27,602 bases of DNA from a virus, in the IMG/VR virus record IMGVR_UViG_3300030385_002263, positions 1 through 27,602 of that record. The stretch is one strand, 5' to 3'. Numbering within the stretch: position 1 is the stretch's first letter; every line of letters starts with the position of its first letter. A program made the translations under genes and the position numbers. This document shows, one piece after another, positions 21,701 to 27,602 of the stretch. The notes under the pieces were generated by a model. The model worked only from the letters and a program-made list of their open reading frames with translations. It ran no database searches and was not told the DNA's origin.

Positions 21701-24700
21701 CCATTTACTATATCATAGTCACCTATCTCTCGTTTACCCCTCTGCTTAACAGCAGACTCAGGTAATATATAATGTATTTGGGCTTCCTTCATAAGTTCGC
21801 TGAGCTTTGGACCAGCCTTATGAATCATATATTTACCTAATAATGCACCATATTTAGGATTGGAGGATACTATAAATGACTTATTTTGCCCAGAAACAGG
21901 CTGGCCTGCATCCAGATTATTGAAATCGACTACATCATCCCTGCCAACAACACCACCATCAAGATTCTCAGGTAATTCAGAATTCTTTCTATTAGTATTC
22001 CAACCATATTGCCCATCTTTATCATATTCCTTAGCTACTTTATCTGATAAGTCCTTAGTAATAATAGCTTTATACTTACCATCTTCTAAGCCTTCTACTT
22101 TAGAATTTTTTGCATACTCAGGGCTACCAGGCCATGAATTAGTAAGCCATATCTGGGCTCTTTTATTATACCCTTTAGAGTTATTAACAAAGCTATGCTC
22201 TTTATTCTTACCAATTCTTGCTTGGAAATTATCCTTAGTCAATTCCATGCCTTGCATATCCATATCATATCTAACATTTGATAGGAATGACCTCAAATGA
22301 AGTTGTTCAATAGCTCTACGTGGCGAAGTAGATAAACCTCTAGCATACTGAGAAAGGAATTCATCCTTTGACTTTTTATAATAGTCTTTAAACTTAGGGT
22401 CTACTTGATTACCCCAAGTCAATATCTTGGATAGGGCTTTTAAAGCAGTAACGTCACTTTCCATTTCAGTAACTTTAGGATGAAATTTGACCCAATACAT
22501 TCTATCTGCATCACCTTTACCACCCATATAATACCAGTTACCACCATCAGGACCTTTCTCTGAAGCCATATCACGCATCCTAAGAGAAAGCCATCTATTC
22601 CAAGCGCCTTCAGCCAATGCTACATCAAAGTCATTTTCTGCTAATAGATGATTACCCCTATAGCGTGATACATCAAGGTCAAAAGCTCTTCCTTTTTTAT
22701 CATAAGCTGTAATATGGTCTAATACTCCATAAGCATCTTCTGTACCACCAGCTTCACGATAAGCTTTTTCAAGAGGCTTTTCAGGTTCTTCCTGGCGCTT
22801 CCTTGCTCCAGCCAGAGAATATGGATTCTGTTTATCCGTAGATTCTATCTTAACGTTATCAGCTCTAAAATGCTTTACTACTTTATGAAGATTCTTAGTA
22901 TTAATCCATTGCCTTATCTGGCCATGTGCATCAGGTACTCCTGATAGTGTAATACCAAGAACTTTTTCAATAGCTGCAACAGCTTCTTCAGACTTAGGAT
23001 TAGTACTCCCTCTCTCGAGATGAGCTGTAATAACCCCTGTAACCTTAGCAGCTACCTTCTCCTGCTTGATTCTTGCTTCGACTTGAGTAGCAGAACCCTT
23101 TTCCCATAAATGCCTTACTAAAGGTTTAATGCGACCATCTGTTAGAAATTGCCAAGCTCTTTTACCAGCTTTAATCTCAACATCAGTATCAAAGTCTAAG
23201 TCTTCCATTTCAGAAAGTTCGGTTTGGTCAATATCTTCAGCATCCTTCTCAACCGCCTTACTCTCTAGAGTTTCACCTTTATTTATAAGGCCAAGTCGCT
23301 CTTCTTCAAGGAGAGTCATCTTATCAGCTATCTTATCTTGTTCTATAGCAAGTTCAGTATCAAGTTTCAAATCAATAGGAGCCCTAGTCTCTGGGTCCAT
23401 ATTAGATAGGCTTTTATCCTCTATCTCTAAGACACGCTCACTGTGACCTTCCATCTCTTTGTCTATTTCAGTTAGTCTGCCCTGCTCAGTCTTTGTTAAG
23501 ATGGATGCCTCATCTAACTCTTCCCCTTCTACAATCTTTTTCTTACCTTCTTCTGGGGTAAACCGTTCAAAGTACCTATCAAATAGGTTCCTAACTGCTT
23601 CCTTAGCCCCTTTTTTAGCAGGGATGTTAGACATACCTATTCCAGTCCATCTATTAGTAGGCCTGGGAGGATGTTTGATTTGGGAGAATTTAGAGACAGC
23701 TTTATTCCATCTATGCCATTTACCAGTTACAGTATCATATACAAAGATAGGTATATCTTTCTGTACTGCCATTTCAATAGCCCAGCCAGTGCCACCATCT
23801 ACTACAGAGCGATTAGTCTTATTAATAAAACCTTTCATAGCCTTCTTGCCACCTGCGGCAGCTTTACCAGCACCGCGTTGACCAGGGTGAACTATCTGGC
23901 CTACTGCATATACAGAGTCAGAAAATTTAACCTGAAAATAGTTACGCCTTAATAGGTTATAATTATAAGGGTCAGCAGCTGTGGCTGATTTCTTAATATC
24001 CCTCTTTAAAGATAAACTAGCTTGCCTAACAGCCTCATTAGCCTCAGTCAACTCTGCCTCTGAAAGTGGTCGTATAAAACCAGGAGCTTTAATATGCTCC
24101 GCATGCCGTTTAAAGGAATAGTTAACAACTGGTACTCCATGAGCTTTAGCTTCTTTAGCCATCTCAGTATCAATACCTTTAGCTCCACCTGAAAACATTA
24201 GATGTTTATACTTCTGAATAGTCTCTGGGTCTACTGTAGTAATACGTTCTCCATCAACATATTCATCCTTAACAATAACACCTTCTTGTTCAAATGGTTC
24301 TTCTGTAATACGTTTCTCTTGACCTAACGATTTTGCCAATAAATGAGACCTAAACTCATTTTCCAATGGGTCTCCAAATGCTAACTTACCGCGCTTTAAA
24401 ACTTCTGCCTGAACTACTTCTGGTAATTCAAAGAAACCCTTAGCATCCTGTGGGTCCATAGAAGTTCTAAGCTTTGGATTATCCTGAGCTTCTTTCTCCA
24501 TCTTCTCAAGAAACTTGCCAGCTTTTGCTGTATGCCACGGAACAGCATTAGAGCCAAAATAGGCTCCCATTAGGTATTCATATACCTGTTCTGGAGTAGT
24601 AGCTCCTCTCATTGTAGATGGTAAGCCTTGGAATAATGAGCCTGATACGGCTCTAAGAAGCATTTCTGCCTTAGGATTCTTAGTCTTAATAAAGTTACCT

Positions 24701-25359
24701 ATACCAGCAAAGACAGCACCAAATTCAGCTCCACCTTTAGCTGCATGCATCATCTGGTCTATACCACCCTGCCAGGCTGATATACCAGTAGCTATACCTA
24801 AGTGAAAAGCACCTTCAAGAATGTGTTTAGTCTTATTTCCCAATAGGAAGTTAGAGACAGTAGATACAGCGCCCGTCCTACCAACAGAAGCTTTACCCAG
24901 AGTGCTACGGGCTAAGCTCTTAGCTTTTTTAGTAACATAGTCGGCACCGAGCATTGGAATAGACTTGAGAGCACCTGCTTTAGCCGCAATCTGCTTGGCA
25001 ACCATACTTCTACCACCTAATAATCTAATAGGTCTAGCCATCAAGCTTGGAGCAAATCCTGTTAAATGGCCTATATTACGTGCTATAGCCTCGTATTCGT
25101 TGTCAGGCTGGTCTGCTACCCCTATGGTAGTAAAACCCTCTATAAAGCCTGCTCCCAGCTGTTTAACAGCTTCCATAATCTGAAAGTCGCCAGAATAGAA
25201 AGGTATGCCATAAGCGTCAGCATGCTCTTTAAGGCTATCTATGTTCTCTTGGGTAAAAGTTGAAGGGAAACTATCGTATTTTTCGATAAGTTTCTTAGTC
25301 TGGACCTCATCCCATTGAGGTTGCCATTGTGGTTGTTTTGCAGCCACCTCTTCTGGCAT
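15703..25359 (-). CDS. Giant multidomain virion protein with SLOG-like and RNA-polymerase-like barrel segments (3218 aa)
   Basis: The largest gene in the window and last of the minus-strand operon, 11 nt after the 467-aa gene, with AAAGGAG before the ATG. Residues about 90-250 are Ala/Gly-rich with hydrophobic helices that could be membrane-active. Residues about 385-600 are SLOG-like. Residues about 600-760 are charged and coiled-coil-like. A candidate beta-type barrel lies at 1134-1185, a beta'-type double-psi barrel motif at 1533-1576 (DLDGD at 1572-1576), and RNQLGP at 1669-1674. The C-terminal third is helical, with a membrane-like helix near 3073-3090 (LFVLALSNVFMYSLF), then ERERDRAFFGQWP. 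Size, position and membrane-active ends suggest an internal protein ejected with the DNA; a packaged RNA polymerase role is inference. No protease or lysozyme motif was seen. The reading frame is intact throughout. Confidence 0.85.
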   Translation of the reverse strand: MPEEVAAKQPQWQPQWDEVQTKKLIEKYDSFPSTFTQENIDSLKEHADAYGIPFYSGDFQIMEAVKQLGAGFIEGFTTIGVADQPDNEYEAIARNIGHLTGFAPSLMARPIRLLGGRSMVAKQIAAKAGALKSIPMLGADYVTKKAKSLARSTLGKASVGRTGAVSTVSNFLLGNKTKHILEGAFHLGIATGISAWQGGIDQMMHAAKGGAEFGAVFAGIGNFIKTKNPKAEMLLRAVSGSLFQGLPSTMRGATTPEQVYEYLMGAYFGSNAVPWHTAKAGKFLEKMEKEAQDNPKLRTSMDPQDAKGFFELPEVVQAEVLKRGKLAFGDPLENEFRSHLLAKSLGQEKRITEEPFEQEGVIVKDEYVDGERITTVDPETIQKYKHLMFSGGAKGIDTEMAKEAKAHGVPVVNYSFKRHAEHIKAPGFIRPLSEAELTEANEAVRQASLSLKRDIKKSATAADPYNYNLLRRNYFQVKFSDSVYAVGQIVHPGQRGAGKAAAGGKKAMKGFINKTNRSVVDGGTGWAIEMAVQKDIPIFVYDTVTGKWHRWNKAVSKFSQIKHPPRPTNRWTGIGMSNIPAKKGAKEAVRNLFDRYFERFTPEEGKKKIVEGEELDEASILTKTEQGRLTEIDKEMEGHSERVLEIEDKSLSNMDPETRAPIDLKLDTELAIEQDKIADKMTLLEEERLGLINKGETLESKAVEKDAEDIDQTELSEMEDLDFDTDVEIKAGKRAWQFLTDGRIKPLVRHLWEKGSATQVEARIKQEKVAAKVTGVITAHLERGSTNPKSEEAVAAIEKVLGITLSGVPDAHGQIRQWINTKNLHKVVKHFRADNVKIESTDKQNPYSLAGARKRQEEPEKPLEKAYREAGGTEDAYGVLDHITAYDKKGRAFDLDVSRYRGNHLLAENDFDVALAEGAWNRWLSLRMRDMASEKGPDGGNWYYMGGKGDADRMYWVKFHPKVTEMESDVTALKALSKILTWGNQVDPKFKDYYKKSKDEFLSQYARGLSTSPRRAIEQLHLRSFLSNVRYDMDMQGMELTKDNFQARIGKNKEHSFVNNSKGYNKRAQIWLTNSWPGSPEYAKNSKVEGLEDGKYKAIITKDLSDKVAKEYDKDGQYGWNTNRKNSELPENLDGGVVGRDDVVDFNNLDAGQPVSGQNKSFIVSSNPKYGALLGKYMIHKAGPKLSELMKEAQIHYILPESAVKQRGKREIGDYDIVNGKLELNAEVYEIPVEDLRYNYSTKTDRHFLDNQKIPKQLMMALNTNMFGKVEQGVVDDMFEQTVGKRWRGEEDMHDYLEDYYDRLDTGASMKELRDMESFITKPENIDRLGIAELADILHRNYAENLSEAVYRYITSNNKAILKDMFKSDEITKDQYLEELTEINNYDTAVQKQIGEASRWADAKRMAGENVSALGTYMHKNVRNYRMEAVKRFIVYSATRPKVANSAVSVMRPYDKAMRMDLDNTNAYLKELETNDEIFFLDNGYRQLRIEHDIDGISPRDNTLEKLWNIYESKPPEGIKAELEEVFRAVTARVPLDSPSGAQVLNFRGFTGRDGHGVLLHGRAMRAEGGADLDGDKAYVFFGGKGGFAPDWKDAFYSQKKEFYQSTGTPEEKVGDNKEALVPGTDTMFKSHLAKSPKNKDEKRRIGSSMYSFSPVERIRISEAAIDGRNQLGPAVTSKQILSAAYNAILASKDKVDHLFVPQKIKVGAEIIEKLYKVPIIPRTSEEAVALQRGESRAQIGLASDPMDEIGLTGKDVWFDRLFKAHFNIDTGKIVEIKYGRELPISKASLARNFDPASKDYILKPHHLKKGIYGAMADINNAYWGRNWTEGRKYEAHEVMSLGQSIYKVSEEPNRVNTFLPKVGELLVGVDYSDSIFRRLNMDMIRERFDSHSKSVGEYGWLKRWFGRSSFGTPMSEYVNLVMNKKLHTNDGIYRLAGDINEFVKVVKKTPFRPNKEEWKELYTSESSRILALRKIANLAEDFMTNDLTDMVSVEMINDVVSKMVENRDKGTIFNEMSIADGIDYIHRAVETLKYKSYLMAHDRKKAYDILGDTNLGEKDNKILEEILRHSWEDPKHLEKGDYSEKVTERIKKELSPETMRSESLDQTQIDKEIMAIKEGLTDGGKRLFDHLMLGSINKGDTAKIDKFILDVAGNWDRPLMDILWSLRKAAAKTSTSRLGFSGDAISGEAIREHMGRFNEHVNDMWDRPSKELIKKNEELLSEENMTSEEALKGGLPENDIDPLLYDYLKPTGFEGLKEGEVDAATKSAISEIVTILKGYGPNVGNRINHFVRGVLGKELNAMHKQDFQTLRDILTDIKTGTLRQSLFEKKGVKQSLKRIHYWLFPQAVNREMMREDMRLMTSWGLFTDAKGKVQTGKVALPTWYVDSAQNFIGMANDEAVGLGDHFIKGLKEKLFPYVDSIEDGEALRQMAVVGRDVGYAKEYLAGDKIQSDAYRKRYDKIAKQNNWNKLQKKTYMVNIDGKRVEMTGAKVVSAINEAYTEVFEQAHGFITGDKTALDPYTKGHHDKLQLNPIIDYKTFIRDITTAWQKGTLTEPIWRQYGVDGLRKVARTMLLEMVKTDPKVHSKMSLEPVISTGRINSKVYWPHMFMDKKEMKASIKKATENILKDSKLTDEEKTIKLKQVVMRHRSLSGDWDFSDIEDWHMADEIVQSISEGKKVSESHIKWFNADERAGSMHSRSNHIGGWTVDASAPEAYLRSLSNTYFRQLSQIFGRNLVDTMGKQMYKRYPNDQITAWQNYMKLYIQDSMGNPSVIPQKLLDNPHMKLRGTPYSWWADDRVRDRLNKIMTSVGLNNKDLPPEMQKVDLQTVRALSNLEAKYEMAALLAHPKSMAANIFGGTMHTIASAGLGNLREARKIETLRKINPEWTSMQDVNEFVTRHGVWPEQLVYEFGLNKEYQKVQNKQFITDISQRLTRHPNMKEDTVLDIAKKYRVTEPVMNFAAKFMSVPERTLRRDAFMAHYMQAWKHFGGAIKDPNHPLLIKMAKKGVQATQFLYSAPYRPAFARSALGKVMSRFMLWSWNAVRFRNDVNRRARQYGLKPGSASYEQFQRTAQIDLFVLALSNVFMYSLFEQTLPAPWNWLQDTADWIFGNERERDRAFFGQWPKGLAPLQMITPPILRLGPASFKAWLDDDWSKISEYYVWTMFPFGRMARDIAGPGNLIENPMRVMEKTTGFPLIQLQKKASQPKDDEKLYPGHSY
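20632..20763 (-). other. Putative RNA polymerase beta'-like double-psi barrel segment of the giant protein
   Basis: Residues 1533-1576 contain R1533-V-P, then SGAQ with Gln1543, then GVLLH with His1561, then GGADLDGD ending at 1576. The bacterial beta' counterpart reads N-R-A-P-T-L, G-I-Q, A-I-x-L-H-P, N-A-D-F-D-G-D. The spacing is close: R to Q is 10 in both, Q to H is 18 against 15, and H to first Asp is 11 against 10. Asp1572, 1574 and 1576 would bind the catalytic magnesium. Upstream, DGGVV at 1134-1138 and lysines 1160, 1169, 1176, 1181 and 1185 are candidates for the beta-type barrel, in the order seen in single-chain polymerases such as YonO and the crAss-like phage enzyme; this second part is tentative. 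Confidence 0.65.
23560..24207 (-). other. SLOG-like nucleotide-binding segment of the giant protein
   Basis: Residues about 385-600 hold two glycine motifs typical of SLOG/DprA-like Rossmann folds: SGGAKGIDTEMAKEAKAHG starting at 390 and GGTGWAIEMAV starting at 522, the latter followed by IPIFVYDTVTGKWHRW. In phage and plasmid proteins this pairing marks SLOG domains thought to bind nucleotides or nucleotide-derived ligands. The long insert between the motifs includes a FSDSVYAVG strand, which also fits. Its purpose inside a virion protein is not known. Confidence 0.65.
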
Positions 25360-25370
25360 CTCGAGCTCCT

Positions 25371-26774
25371 TTATTTATTTAATTTCTGCCACTCTTCGTA
25401 TAATTTATATATCTCTCCAGCCGCAAGTCCTACGTCTAATAATAGACCACCAGCTTGCGCTAAAGGATGGGCGCCAATACCTGTTGCAGCCATACCCGCA
25501 TGTCTTGCACCAGCCTTAGCAAATATCTTAGCTCCAACAGTTGGTATTCTTTTTGCTACAAAGGCCAAGAAAGGCATACTACCAACAGCCCTACCAGCAA
25601 AAGCGCCTTCTTCATCGCCTATAGCACCACCTAGAGCACTACCTATTTCACCACCAAAGTATGATGCCCTGCCAGCTAAGCCTCTACGTATAGCACCTGG
25701 CTCCCCAAAAGCAGTCTTTTTAGCCTCCTTAAGGATATTTTTAGCAGATTTACCCCTAGGTGGCTTGCCAAGTTTCACCTGTTTTTCAACACCCTTTTTA
25801 TAATACTTTTTAGACTCACTATATCGTTTCTCAGAAGCTGAATAATTGTCTACTAAGACTTGTTTTTGCGCTTCAAGCCTTTTAATATTAACGGTAACCT
25901 TCTTGCCAGCGGCTGTTCTACCATCAGCGATTTTACGTTTTGCTTTTAAAGTATTAATTTTATTATCATATTCTTTAATATTTAGCATTAAATCACGCTT
26001 TTGCTTGGCATGATATAACCTACCACCTTTATTTTCAGCTAACTGAGTTGCTCCTTTTGTAACTTTTCCTTTATGGGTAGTTTTTTTCTGTTTAAGGTCA
26101 GCTTCAATCTTAGCCATCTCTGCTTTTAGGGGCTTATTATAGAACCTATCCCAAGCATATCCTCCGGCCAAGCTAGTGCCTGCAACAGCTGTTCCAGCAG
26201 CAGATAGGTTAGCCTCTCTATCCAGGGTCTCAGGGTTAGTATCAGTAAAAAGCCTTTTAAGGAAGCCAGGTTGTGGAGCTGTCCATTGTAAGGTTTGGGC
26301 TAACTCGGGATTAGAGACAGCTATTCTCTGTTTAAACTCCCTAATAGCAGGTGAGTCAAGATGTGCTAAAACATTAGCCTGGCTAACGCCCTGGCCTTTA
26401 GCCTTGTCAATATAGAGATTAATACTTGATACTTTAGCAGCATCATTTTTAAGCTGCATCTGGTCCCATAACTGTTTAAATTGCTTAAAATCTCCCTTAC
26501 CACCAGCAATCTTATTATAAGTATTCCATTCCTTATTTATGTCACCGCGCCTAGAGGCACCTTCATTAAACCATAAGTCTCCAGCAGCATTTGTCTCTAA
26601 ACCTTGGCTTATCTCACCATGAGTCTGCTCAAAGTCCATTGATAGGTCATTACCATACCGGAATAAGCCTTCATTAATGCGCTCTTCTTTGGTCTTCATC
26701 ATACCACCTGCGCCTTGTAAAGCCTGTGCTAATGGTGATGGCCCACGGCCACCCATTGGAAATTGTAATGCCAT
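25371..26774 (-). CDS. Probable internal virion protein with glycine-zipper region (467 aa)
   Basis: Start at 26774, one nt after the preceding stop, with GGGAG upstream. The N-terminal third is polar and helical (FEQTHGEISQGLE, FKQLWDQMQLKND). At about 190-210 there is an Ala/Gly-rich hydrophobic patch; 225-330 is strongly basic and coiled-coil-like. Residues about 365-455 are Gly/Ala-rich with a GxxxG-type zipper (GGEIGSALGGAIGDEEGAFAG), suited to inserting into membranes. Together with the giant gene this resembles podovirus-like ejection proteins. The role is inferred from composition and operon, not from a recognised family. Confidence 0.75.
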   Translation of the reverse strand: MALQFPMGGRGPSPLAQALQGAGGMMKTKEERINEGLFRYGNDLSMDFEQTHGEISQGLETNAAGDLWFNEGASRRGDINKEWNTYNKIAGGKGDFKQFKQLWDQMQLKNDAAKVSSINLYIDKAKGQGVSQANVLAHLDSPAIREFKQRIAVSNPELAQTLQWTAPQPGFLKRLFTDTNPETLDREANLSAAGTAVAGTSLAGGYAWDRFYNKPLKAEMAKIEADLKQKKTTHKGKVTKGATQLAENKGGRLYHAKQKRDLMLNIKEYDNKINTLKAKRKIADGRTAAGKKVTVNIKRLEAQKQVLVDNYSASEKRYSESKKYYKKGVEKQVKLGKPPRGKSAKNILKEAKKTAFGEPGAIRRGLAGRASYFGGEIGSALGGAIGDEEGAFAGRAVGSMPFLAFVAKRIPTVGAKIFAKAGARHAGMAATGIGAHPLAQAGGLLLDVGLAAGEIYKLYEEWQKLNK

Positions 26775-26775
26775 A

Positions 26776-27602
26776 TTATCTCCCTTCTCCTGGTCCTAAT
26801 TTTTTAAACATATCCCATAGTTGACTGCCAGCTCCTTGTATCCCCCCTAAAAAGCCTCCTCCGCCACGAGTCGGAACTCTTGCTGCTGGCGGCTGCAAAT
26901 TACCAAGATTTAAGAAGCCTGGCTCTTCTCCTAAATCCTCAAATTCTTCTTCTTCATATTCATCCTCATCCTCTGGAGTAAAAGGCACCTCAGGCTTATT
27001 AGGCCTTGGGTCAGTCATATTCCACGCATCCATCTCATCAAGTTCGTCTGGCTGGCGGTTCACTGGGATATTATCAGTATTATCGTATAACCCTATAGTA
27101 TTATGGCGATAAATATTACCCTCAGTTCCTTGGGCTATGTGCTCTCCTAAGCCACCCTCATATAAAGGTTTCATATCTGACTGGTCCCTATTCTCAGTAT
27201 TAGATGATTGCTGTAAAAGACTTTGCGCTTTTGTTAAATCACCCTGTTCAATAGTTAAAGGATTATCAGCTGTTTGATTATTTTGTTCAGCTGTTTGATT
27301 ATTTTGTTCTGAAATTGCTTTAATAATGCTTTCAATACCCTCACCTTTAGAGATATCAAGGCCTTTTTCCTCAGCAGAATCTTGCGTAAAAGCGTCATCT
27401 TGATTGCCTCGAAATTTATTGTATAATCCTTTAATGCCTTTTGCACCCATTCCAAGCAATCCACCTATTGTTTTACCAGGAGCCCACTCATTTTCACCAT
27501 ATCCAAAGCCTATCTTGCCTTCCTCATCACCGAATAACTTTCCCATACCTTTAGTCATCAATTCGCTAGCACCATAACCTAGTTTAGTAAGGGGAGCGGC
27601 CT
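26776..27602 (-). CDS. Acidic Gly-rich virion-operon protein, 5' end outside window
   Basis: The frame ends at TAA 26776-26778 and stays open to the right edge (27602). A frame from 27561 would begin with TTG and the next codon is ATG (27558), but neither has a ribosome binding site and the upstream codons continue a sensible protein (PLTKLGYGASEL), so the true start is probably beyond the window. The visible part has Gly/Lys-rich hydrophobic turns (GGLLGMGAKGIKGLY), a Gln/Asn-rich linker with a tandem repeat, a very acidic stretch (EDEDEYEEEEFEDLGEE) and a Gly-rich C-terminus (RGGGGFLGGIQGAG). Probably a small virion or scaffold-like component. Confidence 0.7.
   Translation of the reverse strand, partial: AAPLTKLGYGASELMTKGMGKLFGDEEGKIGFGYGENEWAPGKTIGGLLGMGAKGIKGLYNKFRGNQDDAFTQDSAEEKGLDISKGEGIESIIKAISEQNNQTAEQNNQTADNPLTIEQGDLTKAQSLLQQSSNTENRDQSDMKPLYEGGLGEHIAQGTEGNIYRHNTIGLYDNTDNIPVNRQPDELDEMDAWNMTDPRPNKPEVPFTPEDEDEYEEEEFEDLGEEPGFLNLGNLQPPAARVPTRGGGGFLGGIQGAGSQLWDMFKKLGPGEGR
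27267..27308. repeat. Tandem 21-nt repeat, two perfect copies
   Basis: The 21-nt unit 27267-27287 is repeated exactly at 27288-27308. In the minus-strand gene it encodes a repeated EQNNQTA heptapeptide in a Gln/Asn-rich linker, so the array is in frame and could vary in copy number without breaking the protein. Confidence 0.9.

Noticed and set aside
27267-27308. CRISPR-like repeat
   Set aside because: Only two adjacent 21-nt copies without spacers, in frame inside a coding sequence.

Overview
The window looks like part of an AT-rich genome of a tailed bacteriophage. It has tightly packed, overlapping small genes with strong GGAG-type ribosome binding sites, a tRNA gene, a compact replication module, and two large blocks of opposite orientation that converge near position 15,460-15,700. 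No host gene or integrase is seen. The regular Shine-Dalgarno motifs argue for a host that uses them; the host itself cannot be named from this sequence.

Layout. Positions 1-540 are more GC-rich than the rest and hold one small gene and a strong terminator. Positions 541-1740 are mostly non-coding and unusually rich in nested inverted repeats: a candidate large structured RNA (541-1075), a small gene, two further folded segments, a CAT-anticodon tRNA with initiator-like features, and a 107-nt folded RNA closed by an 11-bp stem. Positions 1753-3946 hold small early-type genes, several encoding membrane peptides. Positions 4039-7811 hold a complete-looking ubiquitin-like conjugation cassette: a 70-aa modifier ending in Gly-Gly-Gln, a 585-aa protein with an E2-like HP...C segment, a JAMM/JAB peptidase with all metal and catalytic residues, and an E1/ThiF adenylating enzyme. 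Directly downstream (7860-10912) lie a Sak4-like RecA-family ATPase, a probable single-strand binding protein and an AEP primase-helicase. Positions 10905-15459 carry about 17 small genes (HTH proteins, an HNH endonuclease, a MazG-like protein, zinc-binding peptides, membrane peptides) and another folded non-coding stretch (14674-14893).

From 15,703 to the right edge everything is on the minus strand and looks like a late virion operon: an acidic, Gly-rich protein (open at the right edge), a 467-aa protein with a glycine-zipper-like hydrophobic region, and a giant 3218-aa protein. The giant protein contains a SLOG-like nucleotide-binding segment and a segment (residues 1533-1576) whose spacing and residues match the double-psi beta-barrel of multisubunit RNA polymerase beta' subunits (R-x-P, Gly-x-Gln, Leu-His, then A-D-L-D-G-D). 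A candidate partner segment (Asp-Gly at 1134, conserved-looking lysines to 1185) lies upstream in the order seen in single-chain RNA polymerases. The simplest reading is a virion-packaged, ejected RNA polymerase fused into a giant internal virion protein, but this rests on motif reading alone.

Two possible systems stand out: the phage-encoded ubiquitin-like cassette placed immediately before the replication genes, and the giant virion protein with a polymerase-like barrel. The structured RNA region around the tRNA is the third item worth attention.
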